This document shows positions 23,168 to 32,141 of a DNA stretch of 35,338 nt, one piece after another. Made by a program: the position numbers and the translations under genes. Numbering within the stretch: the first letter of the stretch is position 1; each line of letters starts with the position of its first letter. The notes under the pieces were generated by a model that did no database searches, was not told the DNA's origin, and worked only from the letters and a program-made list of their open reading frames with translations. Origin of the DNA: JBPEXY01 sp052031065 (GTDB taxonomy: Bacteria > Pseudomonadota > Gammaproteobacteria > Immundisolibacterales > Immundisolibacteraceae); the NCBI GenBank assembly GCA_052031065.1, contig JBPEXY010000137.1:1-35338 (forward strand). Reading direction: 5' to 3'.

Positions 23168-25255
23168 TTAGTTTTCCGCGCCCTCTTCCAGCAACGCCTT
23201 GACACTGAGCCGAATACGCCCCTGACGATCGACCTCAAGCACTTTCACTTTGACGACATCGCCTTCGCTGAGCTTATCGCTGACTTTCTCCACCCGCTCA
23301 TTGGATATCTGCGAGATGTGTAACAAACCATCACGGCCCGGTAGAATGGTTACAAAGGCACCAAAGTCCATAAGCTTGACCACTTTGCCCTCATAGACCG
23401 CGCCAACCTCTACATCTGCTGCGATCTGCTCTACCATGCGTCGAGCCTCTTCACCCGCTGACTTGTCAACACTGGCAATACGCACCGTGCCATCATCATC
23501 AATGTCAATGGTTGCGCCAGTATTTTCGGTAATTGACCTGATAGTGGCGCCGCCTTTACCAATCACATCACGAATTTTTTCGGGATTGATTTTTATCGCC
23601 AGGATACGGGGCGCATAATCGGACATCTCTTGACGCGGTGACGAAATTGCCGATTCCATACAGTCGAGAATATGCAGCCGACCTTCCTGAGCCTGGTCCA
23701 GCGCCACGCCCATGATCTCGTCGGTAATGCCAGCAACCTTGATGTCCATCTGCAGAGCGGTAACCCCATCACGGGTCCCGGCAACCTTAAAGTCCATGTC
23801 GCCGAGGTGGTCCTCGTCACCCAGAATATCGCTGAGCACCGCAAACCGATCCTGATCTTTGATCAACCCCATGGCAATTCCAGCGACCGCCGCCTTGATC
23901 GGCACGCCGGCATCCATCATCGCCAGACTGCCACCGCAAACCGACGCCATGGAACTGGAGCCGTTGGATTCGGTAATCTCGGAAACCACTCGCAGGGTGT
24001 AGGGAAACTCCTCCCGTGTCGGCACCATCGCTGCGAGAGCACGCTTGGCCAGTCGGCCATGACCCAGCTCACGCCTTTTGGTTGCACCCATGCGACCAGT
24101 TTCACCAACACAATAGGGCGGGAAGTTGTAGTGCAACATAAAGCTGTCTTTGTATTCCCCCTGCAGTGCATCGATAACCTGTGCGTCGCGCTCGGTACCC
24201 AGTGTTGTGACCACCATGGCCTGGGTTTCGCCACGGGTAAACAGTGCTGAACCATGGGTCCGTGGCAACAGACCGGTGCGAATAGTAATCGGCCGAACAT
24301 CGCGGGTGGTACGACCATCAATGCGCGGTTCGCCACTGAGAATGGTTCCTCGCACGACCTCTTTTTCAAGATCATGAAGCGCCTCTAGCGCCTCTTCCAG
24401 AGCAGCCTCATCGTCAGCAAACTCGACTTTAATCTTATCTTTGAGAACCTTTACGGCACTCTGACGTTCGGCTTTGTCGCGCACTTTATAGGCGGCAACG
24501 ACCTGGTCCCGATAACCACTGCCAATCTGCGCCGCTATCTGCTGGTTTTTCTGCGCTGGCTGCCAGTCCCAGGCTGGCTGGCGGGCCTGGTCAGCAAACT
24601 CGTTGATGCCTTTGATCAAGTCCTGCAATGCGGTCTGGCCACTGGTGACTGCGCCCAACATCACCGCTTCACTGAGCTGGTCCGCCTCAGACTCAACCAT
24701 CACTACGCCACTTTCAATTCCCGCGACCACCAGATCCAGACGAGATTCCGCCATCTGATCGATATCCGGGTTGATCACATATTCGTCATTGATGTAACCC
24801 ACCCGGACTCCGGCGACTGGTCCCTGGTAGGGGCAACCAGAAATGGCCAACGCGGCAGACGCGCCAATCAGCGCCGGAATATCGGGGTTAACCTTGTCGT
24901 CCACTGACATCACCGTGGCGACGATCTGTATTTCATTGTAGAAACCATCTGGAAACAGCGGCCTGATGCAGCGGTCGATCAGACGTGAAGTCAGGGTGGC
25001 GTTCTCTGAGGGCCTTGCCTCCCGTTTGAAAAAACCGCCCGGAATTTTGCCGGCAGCGTAATATTTCTCAACGAAATCAACGGTCAGAGGAAAAAAGTCC
25101 TGCCCCGCCTTAGCCTCCTGGCGGCCGGTCATAGCCACCAGCACCACGGTATCGCCCATGGTTACCAACACACTGCTCGCCTGCCTGGCAATTTCTCCGG
25201 TTTCCAGTACAAGGGTATGTTGACCAAGTTGAATCTCTTTGCTGATGGCTGTCAC
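23168..25255 (-). CDS. pnp: Polynucleotide phosphorylase (PNPase)
   Basis: Trimeric 3'-5' phosphorolytic exoribonuclease of the degradosome. The 695-residue protein has two RNase PH domains separated by a helical linker. The first carries 'FFKREARPSENATLTSRLID'; the second has 'HYNFPPYCVGETGRMGATKR' and 'ELGHGRLAKRALAAM'. A KH domain follows with GKGG in 'VIGKGGATIRSITENTG', then an S1 domain 'YEGKVVKLMDFGAFVTILPG' and a short acidic tail. Start is GTG 25255 with GAGAGAAG just upstream. It lies 177 nt after rpsO, and that spacer contains a hairpin that resembles an RNase III autoregulation site (see 25360). Confidence 0.97.
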   Translation of the reverse strand: MTAISKEIQLGQHTLVLETGEIARQASSVLVTMGDTVVLVAMTGRQEAKAGQDFFPLTVDFVEKYYAAGKIPGGFFKREARPSENATLTSRLIDRCIRPLFPDGFYNEIQIVATVMSVDDKVNPDIPALIGASAALAISGCPYQGPVAGVRVGYINDEYVINPDIDQMAESRLDLVVAGIESGVVMVESEADQLSEAVMLGAVTSGQTALQDLIKGINEFADQARQPAWDWQPAQKNQQIAAQIGSGYRDQVVAAYKVRDKAERQSAVKVLKDKIKVEFADDEAALEEALEALHDLEKEVVRGTILSGEPRIDGRTTRDVRPITIRTGLLPRTHGSALFTRGETQAMVVTTLGTERDAQVIDALQGEYKDSFMLHYNFPPYCVGETGRMGATKRRELGHGRLAKRALAAMVPTREEFPYTLRVVSEITESNGSSSMASVCGGSLAMMDAGVPIKAAVAGIAMGLIKDQDRFAVLSDILGDEDHLGDMDFKVAGTRDGVTALQMDIKVAGITDEIMGVALDQAQEGRLHILDCMESAISSPRQEMSDYAPRILAIKINPEKIRDVIGKGGATIRSITENTGATIDIDDDGTVRIASVDKSAGEEARRMVEQIAADVEVGAVYEGKVVKLMDFGAFVTILPGRDGLLHISQISNERVEKVSDKLSEGDVVKVKVLEVDRQGRIRLSVKALLEEGAEN

Positions 25256-25359
25256 GGCTTCTCTCTATCTATGGATAAAAAAATTAATTAATTTCTAAAT
25301 GAACGCAGGTTTGCACTCGGGAGCATGTGTCCGCGGTTATTCCAGTGCCTAAATAACAT

Positions 25360-25393
25360 CAGCCCCGTACTCGTAATTACAAATACAGGGCTG
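25360..25393 (-). promoter_or_regulatory. Minus-strand RNA hairpin in the rpsO-pnp spacer (likely RNase III/PNPase control site)
   Basis: The 34-nt segment folds as minus-strand RNA into a 15-pair stem with an AATT loop: CAGCCC pairs GGGCTG at the base and the helix continues to the loop. Three pairs (66-87, 70-83 and 72-81, last two digits of the position) are U-G on the minus strand but C-A mismatches on the plus strand. No U tract follows, so it is not a standard terminator. It sits about 40 nt past the rpsO stop and 104 nt before pnp. Confidence 0.6.
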
Positions 25394-25432
25394 AAAATCG
25401 AAACTGATAACCTGGCGGAGCGAGACAATGCG

Positions 25433-25702
25433 TTACTTTCTCAATCCCAGGCTGCTTACCACATTACGGTAACGCTCAAGATCTTTCTTCTTCAGATAAT
25501 CCAGCAGTTTGCGGCGCTGGTTAACCACCCGCAGCAGTCCCTGGCGGGAATGATGGTCATGCTTGTGACTTTTGAAATGGTCAGTCAAGTAATCCAGCCG
25601 CGCCGACAGAAGGGCTATCTGCACCTCTGGCGATCCGGTATCCCCTTCGCTTCGCTGAAATTTCTTAACAACTTCCGCCTTGTTTTCTGCAGACAATGAC
25701 AT
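25433..25702 (-). CDS. rpsO: 30S ribosomal protein S15
   Basis: Primary 16S rRNA-binding protein of the 30S platform. With ATG 25702 it is exactly 89 residues, the family's normal length; the alternative TTG 25708 only adds two residues. The N-terminal 'MSLSAENKAEVVKKFQR', the rRNA-binding 'GDTGSPEVQIALLSARL' and 'HFKSHKHDHHSRQGLL', and the C-terminal 'LLDYLKKKDLERYR' are all canonical. TAGG lies 6-7 nt before the ATG. It sits 100 nt after truB and before pnp, the conserved order in gammaproteobacteria. The leader may hold an S15 autoregulatory structure, but I could not define a pseudoknot with confidence. Confidence 0.98.
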   Translation of the reverse strand: MSLSAENKAEVVKKFQRSEGDTGSPEVQIALLSARLDYLTDHFKSHKHDHHSRQGLLRVVNQRRKLLDYLKKKDLERYRNVVSSLGLRK

Positions 25703-25732
25703 CTTCAACCTACTCCAAAAAATAAACTCTAT

Positions 25733-25762
25733 TTAATACTTGCAATTATGACAGTTAAACAA
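25733..25762 (-). promoter_or_regulatory. Possible rpsO promoter
   Basis: Minus strand TTGTTT (25762-25757), 18-nt spacer, TATTAA (25738-25733), about 30 nt before the rpsO ATG in the truB-rpsO spacer. rpsO has its own promoter at this place in Escherichia coli. Match to consensus is moderate. Confidence 0.3.
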
Positions 25763-25802
25763 TCAATCACCTAACTGATCGCTGATTCCCGACTATTTCC
25801 CT

Positions 25803-26723
25803 CTAGTGTCGGCATAATCTTTTCGGTACCAGCCTTCCATGTTGGTATTCACCGACACCGAAAAATTGCCCCGCGGATTGCAATGCGACCGTGGAACCCG
25901 CTGCAACCGCATGACTCTGAGTGGCGATACTCTGTCCATTGCGCAGGGCTGCTGCCTGTTCTGTCGACACCTCCAGCTGGGGCAGTCCTTTCACCAGCTC
26001 AGAAACCGGTAACAGCAGTTCCAGCAGAGGACGCTGCCGTTCGATCTCCTGCTCCAACGCTTCAAACGTCACCGCGCGATCCACAGACAACCCGCCAGAA
26101 CCGAGCCGCCGCAGGCCCACCACATGGGCTCCACATCCGAGCTGATCACCGAGATCGGCAATCAGACTACGCACATAGGTACCCTTGCTGCAGACGATAT
26201 CAAAACTGGCAACGACACCGTCTATTTCAAGCAGCCGAAAACTGCTCACCTCTACCGCACGGGACTGCGGTTCCAGAATCACCCCGTCACGGGCATGGTC
26301 ACATAACCGCCGACCATTAACTTTCAAAGCTGAGTAAACAGGTGGCCGCTGCATGATTTTACCCCTGAAACCATCAAGGGCGGACTCCAGCTCGTTCACA
26401 TCGAGCGTCACTTCGGACTGTCGATCTGTCACCACGCCGTCACTATCGCCGGTATCGGAAACCTGACCAAACCGGGCACTCACCTGGTAATGCTTGTCCG
26501 CCTCCAACTGGAAACGGGAAAACTTGGTCGCTTCACCGCAGCAAATAGGCAGCAACCCGGTCGCCAATGGATCAAGGGTTCCGGTATGACCGGCTTTCGC
26601 CAACCGCAACATTCCCTTGACCCGCTGCAGAGCCCGATTGGAGGTGACTCCGGAAGGCTTATCCAGCAACAACACACCGTCAACCGTCTGGCGTCGTTTA
26701 AGAACTGACTCAGCCGCCACCAT
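25803..26723 (-). CDS. truB: TruB, tRNA pseudouridine-55 synthase
   Basis: Makes pseudouridine 55 in the T loop of elongator tRNAs. The catalytic motif 'GHTGTLDPLATGLLPICCG' places the nucleophile at Asp51. 'VDGVLLLDKPSGVTSN', 'KGTYVRSLIADLG' and a short C-terminal PUA-type region are also present. I start at ATG 26723, giving 306 residues (Escherichia coli: 314) and aligning the N-terminus with the family; the longer frame to 26786 would add 21 residues read mainly out of rbfA. The chosen start overlaps rbfA by 14 nt, a common arrangement in this operon, so translational coupling is likely. Confidence 0.95.
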   Translation of the reverse strand: MVAAESVLKRRQTVDGVLLLDKPSGVTSNRALQRVKGMLRLAKAGHTGTLDPLATGLLPICCGEATKFSRFQLEADKHYQVSARFGQVSDTGDSDGVVTDRQSEVTLDVNELESALDGFRGKIMQRPPVYSALKVNGRRLCDHARDGVILEPQSRAVEVSSFRLLEIDGVVASFDIVCSKGTYVRSLIADLGDQLGCGAHVVGLRRLGSGGLSVDRAVTFEALEQEIERQRPLLELLLPVSELVKGLPQLEVSTEQAAALRNGQSIATQSHAVAAGSTVALQSAGQFFGVGEYQHGRLVPKRLCRH

Positions 26724-27066
26724 CTTTAGCCGCCGCTCTACGCAATAACTCATCCACCCGACTACTCTGTTCGGGCAGTTCATCAATCACAAATTCCAGT
26801 CTTGGGACCCTCTTACTACTCAGCCTCCGCGCAATGCCCCGGCGCAGAAAACCGGCAGCATGGCGCAAACCTTCAAGCGCTTCAGTGATATCGCCACCAC
26901 CCAAGCGGGTAAAGTAGACCTTCGCCTGGGTTAAATCGGGGCTGACATCGACACTGGAAAAGCAGATCAACTCATCGACCCTGGGATCCTTGACTGCGCG
27001 CAGCAACTCCGGCAGTTCTCGCTGAATGGCATGCCCTACCCGGCGCCGGCGTTCGACTCCCTGCAT
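26710..27066 (-). CDS. rbfA: RbfA, 30S ribosome-binding factor
   Basis: Late 30S maturation factor that acts near the 5' helix of 16S rRNA and is needed for cold growth. The 118-residue KH-type protein has the N-terminal 'RRVGHAIQRELPELL', the strand 'KVYFTRLGG' preceded by 'SVDVSPDLTQA', and the C-terminal 'RVPRLEFVIDE', all standard. Start ATG 27066 lies 21 nt after the infB stop; no strong ribosome site is visible, which suggests coupling to infB. It overlaps truB by 14 nt. Confidence 0.95.
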   Translation of the reverse strand: MQGVERRRRVGHAIQRELPELLRAVKDPRVDELICFSSVDVSPDLTQAKVYFTRLGGGDITEALEGLRHAAGFLRRGIARRLSSKRVPRLEFVIDELPEQSSRVDELLRRAAAKDGGG

Positions 27067-27087
27067 GAGAAATTAACAGGCGCCGAA

Positions 27088-29724
27088 TCAGAGCTTGCGC
27101 TCTACCTGGACCCGTTCGAAACACTCGATCTGGTCACCAGGCTGCACGTTGTCATAACCTTTCACACCGATCCCACACTCGGTGCCACTCTTAACCTCGT
27201 TGACGTCATCCTTGAACCTGCGCAAAGACTCCAGCTCACCCTCAAAGACCACAACATTATCCCGCAACACCCTGATTGGGGCATCTCGCTGTACCCGTCC
27301 TTCACTAACCATACAACCGGCAATATCACCAAACTTGGGCGAACGGAACACTTCACGAACTTCTGCCAGGCCGATAATCTGCTGTGCGTATTCAGGCTTG
27401 AGCATCCCGGTCAAAGCCTGGGTGATATCGTCAATCGCCTCGTAAATCACGCTGTGATAACGCAAATCAATGGCCGAATCCTGCGCCAGTTTTCGCGCTG
27501 TCGCATCTGCGCGCACATTAAAGCCAATAATCATTGCGCCGCTCGATATCGCCCTGTTGACATCGGTTTCGGTAATCGCACCAACACCGCTGTGCACCAC
27601 ATTGACCGCCACTTCATCGCTAGGCAGCTCCAGCAGTGCACCAACCAACGCTTCGGACGAACCGTGGACATCTGCTTTGATGATCACATTCAGCTTACTG
27701 ATTTCGCTCGCTTTGAGCTGACTAAAAATATCCTCTTCGCCGGCAGTGCGGCTGGCAAGCGCCTTGTCGCGCAACTGGGCGCGGCGGAATTCAGCCACCT
27801 CACGCGCCTTTTTCTCGTCGACAACGACGTTGAAATCGTCACCCACTGCGGGTGCGCCGGAAAGCCCAACGATTTCTATCGGCAGCGCCGGACCTACTTT
27901 ATCTACATTTTTACCGTATTCATTGGTCAGTACTCGAGCACGGCCAAACTCGGTTCCGGCAAGAATAATATTCCCCTGCTCCAGGGTGCCTTTCTGGATC
28001 AGTACCGTCGCCACCGGACCACGTCCGCGATCCAGTTTGGATTCGATCACCACACCACAACCGGCACCTTCCTGCGGCGCAGCCAGTTCAAGCAGCTCCG
28101 CCTGCAGCAGCAGCGCATCAAGCAGATCGTCAACACCTTCGCCGCTCTTGGCAGAAATTTCAACAAACTGGGACTCACCACCCCAATCATCAGGCGCTAC
28201 CCCATGAGAAGAGAGCTCCTGTTTAACCCGATTGGGATCAGCCTCTGGTTTATCCATTTTGTTAACCGCGACCACCAACGGCACTTCGGTCTCTGCCGCC
28301 AGCTTGATCACTTCGAGGGTCTGTGGCATGACACCATCGTCCGCCGCAACGACAAGCACAATCATGTCGGTGAGTTTTGCGCCACGGGCACGCATTGCCG
28401 AGAAGGCAGCATGGCCGGGAGTATCCAGAAATGTGATCGCACCTTTGTCCGTCTCAACATGGTAGGCGCCGATATGCTGGGTGATACCGCCGCTCTCACC
28501 TGCCGCTACCTTACTGTTACGAATATAGTCGAGTAGCGTGGTTTTACCATGATCGACATGACCCATTACGGTCACCACCGGCGCCCGCGGTGTGGATTCA
28601 CCATATTCGCCTGCGAGCTGCCCTTCCGGGCTGTCTGAATCGGCGATCTGGGCTTTATGGCCGAGCTCTTCCGTTAGCAGGATTGCAGTATCCTGGTCGA
28701 TGACCTGGTTGATGGTCACCATCTGCCCCATCTGCATCGCCGCCTTGATCACCTCAGCGGCCTTGATGGAAAGTTTATTCGCCAATTCAGCTAAGGTTAT
28801 GGTCTCGCCAATCGCGATCTCCTTAACCTGCTGCCCAGTTGGCATCTCAAAACCATGCTGAGTCTGCTGCGGGCTTTTCTTCTGAACCTTTGCACGCCTT
28901 CTTTTACTCGCCAGGCCACCTAATACAGAAGGTTTCTCTGCTTTGCGCTTCTCGCCTTTCTCGCCATGCTTTTTCTTCCGGCCACCACGATCGTTGTCTT
29001 TCCCGGAAGGTTTGGCGGCGGGCGCTGCAACCGGATCACCCGCTGCCACACGCGGTGCCTGTTGTGCCGGAGCTTTGGCCTCATCCGCAGCGGATTGGTC
29101 AGTGACGGTATCTTTCTCTCTCTCTGGAGTAGTTTCCGGCCCCTTAGTGGTTACTGATTCGCCCTCCCGCTGCTGTTGAGCGGCTTCCACTGCTTCAACC
29201 TCGCCGGAGTCGACACTATCAGCAACCGCTTCGACTGCGTCACCAACCTCTCCAGCCTCTACATCTGCAGCGACCTGGCCAGCTTGTTCAGCGGAAGGCT
29301 GCTCGGCGGAAACTTCTTCAACAGCCACTGTAACTGGCTGCTCCTGTTCCGCTTCGAGCTCAGCGGGCTCTGGCGCCTCGACAGCCTCTTTCTTGACAAA
29401 GGTGCGCTTTTTGCGGACTGTTACGGTGACCTTTTCAGCACTTCTGCTGGCGCCAAGACGACTACGTCCGGCTGGTCCGCTACCCTGGGGTAATTCGCTG
29501 GTTACGTTGCGCCTTAATGTGACCCGCGCCGGTTTGGCAACTTCTGCACCAGCTGCAGCACCATGTGCTTTGCGCAGAAACAGCAACAACTGGGTCTTCT
29601 GTTCGCTGGTGATTTCAGAATCGGGGCTCTCTGCTGCAACACCGGCATCAGCCAGTTGGTGCATCAACTTATCCACCGGAATCTTTACGCTATCGGCAAA
29701 ATCCGCGACCGTAACCGTTTTCAT
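27088..29724 (-). CDS. infB: Translation initiation factor IF-2
   Basis: GTPase that brings fMet-tRNA to the 30S P site. The 878 residues run as an IF2N domain (1-55), a long charged, Glu/Ala/Gln- then Lys-rich linker (60-290), a second IF2N domain (about 297-350), and the G domain with GHVDHGKT (388-395), 'DTPGHAAFSAMRARG' and 'NKMD'. Domains II, III and the fMet-binding C-terminal domain follow. Start ATG 29724 has AAAGGA four to five nt upstream. The gene lies 27 nt after nusA. The linker is the fast-evolving part and has no repeated unit I could define. Confidence 0.97.
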   Translation of the reverse strand: MKTVTVADFADSVKIPVDKLMHQLADAGVAAESPDSEITSEQKTQLLLFLRKAHGAAAGAEVAKPARVTLRRNVTSELPQGSGPAGRSRLGASRSAEKVTVTVRKKRTFVKKEAVEAPEPAELEAEQEQPVTVAVEEVSAEQPSAEQAGQVAADVEAGEVGDAVEAVADSVDSGEVEAVEAAQQQREGESVTTKGPETTPEREKDTVTDQSAADEAKAPAQQAPRVAAGDPVAAPAAKPSGKDNDRGGRKKKHGEKGEKRKAEKPSVLGGLASKRRRAKVQKKSPQQTQHGFEMPTGQQVKEIAIGETITLAELANKLSIKAAEVIKAAMQMGQMVTINQVIDQDTAILLTEELGHKAQIADSDSPEGQLAGEYGESTPRAPVVTVMGHVDHGKTTLLDYIRNSKVAAGESGGITQHIGAYHVETDKGAITFLDTPGHAAFSAMRARGAKLTDMIVLVVAADDGVMPQTLEVIKLAAETEVPLVVAVNKMDKPEADPNRVKQELSSHGVAPDDWGGESQFVEISAKSGEGVDDLLDALLLQAELLELAAPQEGAGCGVVIESKLDRGRGPVATVLIQKGTLEQGNIILAGTEFGRARVLTNEYGKNVDKVGPALPIEIVGLSGAPAVGDDFNVVVDEKKAREVAEFRRAQLRDKALASRTAGEEDIFSQLKASEISKLNVIIKADVHGSSEALVGALLELPSDEVAVNVVHSGVGAITETDVNRAISSGAMIIGFNVRADATARKLAQDSAIDLRYHSVIYEAIDDITQALTGMLKPEYAQQIIGLAEVREVFRSPKFGDIAGCMVSEGRVQRDAPIRVLRDNVVVFEGELESLRRFKDDVNEVKSGTECGIGVKGYDNVQPGDQIECFERVQVERKL

Positions 29725-29751
29725 AGTGTCCTTTTTCTGCCTGCTCAGTGC

Positions 29752-31275
29752 TTATTCAAACCAGACAGCGCGAGCAGCCATAATCAACCGCCCCGCCAAC
29801 TCTTCGGTCATCTCGTTAATCGGCAGCAGGTCATCAACTGCCTGCTCGGCAAGATCCTCACGCGTGACCACGCCCGCTGCAGCCAGCAAAAGCGCCATCC
29901 TCTGGGTCATCCCGTCCACTTCCATCAAATCATCTGCTGGTTTCGCTTCATCAACGTTTTCTTCCAGTGAGATTTCCTGGGTAAGCAAAACGTCCTGTGC
30001 GCGCTGGCGCAACTCTTCCACTAGCTCTTCGTCAAAGCCCTCAATATCCAGCAACTCACCAACCGGCACAAATGCAATTTCTTCCAGGTTAGTGAACCCT
30101 TCCAGCGCGAGCACCTCGGCAACGTCCTGACCGACGTCGAGCAGGTCAACCAGCTTCTTGGCGATCTCCAGGACTTCTGCTTCCTGCTTCTGTTCAACCT
30201 CGTCGATAGACATCATGTTCAGCGACCAACCGGTCAGCTCACTGGCAAGACGCACGTTCTGACCGCCGCGCCCGATGGCTAACGACAGCTGGTCTTCCTC
30301 CACCGCGATATCCATACTCTGGCTCTCTTCATCAACGGTGATGGAAACGATCTTTGCCGGCGACAGCGCATTAATGACGAACTGGCCGGCATTGTCATCA
30401 TCCAGAACGATGTCAACCCGCTCGCCACCGAGCTCATTGGAAACACTCTGAACCCGGGTACCATGCATACCTACACAGGCACCAATCGGGTCGATTCGCG
30501 CCTCGTGACTTAATACCGCAATTTTAGCCCTTACCCCCGGATCGCGAGCCGCACCGGTGATTTCTACCACCCCTTCGCTGACTTCCGGCACCTCACGGCG
30601 AAACAACTCAATCAACAGCTGCGGCGCGGTACGCGATAGCAGCAGCTGCGGACCGCGGTTTTCCTCACTGATACCGGTCAACAGTGCTGAAACCCGGTCA
30701 CCTCCCCTGACGTTTTCGCGGGGAATCAACTTGTCGCGCGTGATGATCCCTTCAGCACCACCGCCGAGGTCGACGATGACATTGCCCCGATCAACCCGCT
30801 TAACCTGACCGGTCAACATCTCGCCGACACGGGGCTCAAAAAGCGCGTTGATCTTGGCCCGTTCCGCTTCGCGCACCTTCTGTACGATAACCTGCTTGGC
30901 CTGTTGTGAAGCGATGCGCCCGAAAGGGACGCCTTCAACCAGCTCCTCGACCACATCGCCGGGCTGGATATCTGGATTCTTCTGCCGTGCCTCGGCCACA
31001 CGAATCATTGCGTCGGGGTTAAAAACCAGCTCTGGGTCAGAGCTACCGTCCTCACTTGCCGCATCAGCTTCATCGGCGACCACCTGCCAGACGCGAAAAG
31101 TTTCATATTCTCCAGTACTGCGATCTATCACCACCCGGTATTCCGACTCATCCGTAGCAATTTTTTTCCTTGCTGCTGCCAACGCCAGTTCAATGGCTAA
31201 GAATATCGTGTCAGCCTCGAGCCCCTTCTCGTTGGAGACAACTTCAACAACCTGCAAGATCTCTTTATTGTTCAT
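29752..31275 (-). CDS. nusA: Transcription termination/antitermination factor NusA
   Basis: Binds RNA polymerase and modulates pausing, termination and rRNA antitermination. The 507-residue protein has the N-terminal polymerase-binding domain (1-125), S1 ('GQVKRVDRGNVIVDLGGG', about 135-200), two KH domains (about 200-345, with 'GACVGMHGTRVQSV' and 'AIGRGGQNVRLAS') and two C-terminal acidic helix-hairpin-helix AR repeats (about 360-500) as in other gammaproteobacteria. ATG 31275 follows the rimP stop with no spacer (TAA then ATG). Confidence 0.97.
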   Translation of the reverse strand: MNNKEILQVVEVVSNEKGLEADTIFLAIELALAAARKKIATDESEYRVVIDRSTGEYETFRVWQVVADEADAASEDGSSDPELVFNPDAMIRVAEARQKNPDIQPGDVVEELVEGVPFGRIASQQAKQVIVQKVREAERAKINALFEPRVGEMLTGQVKRVDRGNVIVDLGGGAEGIITRDKLIPRENVRGGDRVSALLTGISEENRGPQLLLSRTAPQLLIELFRREVPEVSEGVVEITGAARDPGVRAKIAVLSHEARIDPIGACVGMHGTRVQSVSNELGGERVDIVLDDDNAGQFVINALSPAKIVSITVDEESQSMDIAVEEDQLSLAIGRGGQNVRLASELTGWSLNMMSIDEVEQKQEAEVLEIAKKLVDLLDVGQDVAEVLALEGFTNLEEIAFVPVGELLDIEGFDEELVEELRQRAQDVLLTQEISLEENVDEAKPADDLMEVDGMTQRMALLLAAAGVVTREDLAEQAVDDLLPINEMTEELAGRLIMAARAVWFE

Positions 31276-31746
31276 TTAATGAAGTTCCGACTCTGCAAAA
31301 GAGGGCACCAGGCGTGCTTTACGAATAGCAACCAACGGCAAGTGCAATTCAGTACCATCCACAACCAAAAACAGTTCACCACCATCCACATCAAGGATGC
31401 GACCACGAAAATTCTTGCGCCCGCCAATCGCGTGGCGCAGCTGCACTTTTGCTTCTTCACCAGCAAACCGGCGAAAGTGATCCGCAGTGACAAGCGGCCG
31501 ATCCGCACCTGGCGATGAGACCTCTAAGGTGTAACTGCCAGCCAGCGGATCATCGACATCCAATACGCCGCTGACGTAGCGGCTGACCTGCTCACAATCG
31601 TCAACACCGATGCCGTCGGGTGAATCCAGATAGAGCCGCAGCAAAGACTGTCGACGCTGGAGATATTCAACACAAACCAGCTCATAGCCCAGGGCTTCAA
31701 TCCCCTTGCGTAACGTCTGCTCAAGCTGACTATTTAACTCACCCAC
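31276..31746 (-). CDS. rimP: RimP, 30S ribosome maturation factor
   Basis: Assembly factor for the 30S 3' major region. The 156-residue, two-domain protein has an N-terminal alpha/beta domain ('GIEALGYELVCVEYL', 'LRLYLDSPDGIGVDDCEQVSR') containing the family signature 'YTLEVSSPGADRPL', and a C-terminal SH3-like domain ('GRILDVDGGELFLVVDG'). Start is GTG 31746; AGGA lies about 10 nt upstream. It is the first protein gene of the rimP-nusA-infB-rbfA-truB block, downstream of tRNA-fMet and its terminator, so expression depends on readthrough or a promoter I could not identify in the 96-nt spacer. Confidence 0.95.
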   Translation of the reverse strand: MGELNSQLEQTLRKGIEALGYELVCVEYLQRRQSLLRLYLDSPDGIGVDDCEQVSRYVSGVLDVDDPLAGSYTLEVSSPGADRPLVTADHFRRFAGEEAKVQLRHAIGGRKNFRGRILDVDGGELFLVVDGTELHLPLVAIRKARLVPSFAESELH

Positions 31747-31842
31747 TCTACCCGTTTCCTGGTGTGCAACTAATCGGCACCCGACCTGTAGCGGATTGAT
31801 TTTCCGACAGCCTCAGACCATCGCCGCCCACAAACTCGACCT

Positions 31843-31864
31843 AAAAAAAAAGGGCCAAAGGCCC
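31843..31864 (-). terminator. Intrinsic terminator downstream of tRNA-fMet
   Basis: Minus strand: GGGCC, TTT loop, GGCCC, then nine T. Classic short GC stem plus U tract. It separates the metY transcript from rimP and would attenuate read-through into the nusA-infB operon. Confidence 0.88.
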
Positions 31865-31877
31865 AATCTTTATCTAT

Positions 31878-31918
31878 GGTTAAGTCCTGAAAAGGCACTC
31901 CCTTTTCAGCCCCTAACC
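31878..31918 (-). ncRNA. Strong hairpin in the tRNA-fMet 3' trailer (candidate trailer-derived small RNA)
   Basis: On the minus strand the trailer after the tRNA CCA forms GGTTA-(4-nt internal loop)-CTGAAAAGG-GAGTG-CCTTTTCAG-(4-nt internal loop)-TAACC: a 9-bp perfect stem with a 5-nt loop extended by an outer 5-bp helix. It lies just ahead of the U9 terminator. The pairing is clear. Whether a stable small RNA remains after tRNA processing is inference. Confidence 0.45.
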
Positions 31919-31950
31919 TCGTTTATTAAGGACATCAAACTCAACGGCAC

Positions 31951-32029
<79 letters not shown>

Positions 32030-32045
32030 CGTTGAAAGGAGGCGA

Positions 32046-32074
32046 ATTCTACAAAAGAGAGGAGTCTGACGCAA
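32046..32074 (-). promoter_or_regulatory. Predicted promoter of tRNA-fMet
   Basis: Minus strand -35 TTGCGT (32074-32069), 17-nt spacer, -10 TAGAAT (32051-32046), followed by TCGCC, a GC-rich discriminator typical of stringently controlled stable-RNA promoters. The -10 ends 18 nt before the mature tRNA 5' end. Confidence 0.6.
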
Positions 32075-32141
32075 CCACCCGCGAGCAAATACATTGGTGA
32101 TCAGGGCACGGAAACGGAATTGGGGCTAAGAGCGTAAACCT

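Noticed and set aside
27031..28536. Long plus-strand open frame (about 500 codons) opposite infB
   Set aside because: It lies wholly antisense to the well-conserved infB, has a composition dictated by infB codons, and shows no recognisable domain or ribosome site.
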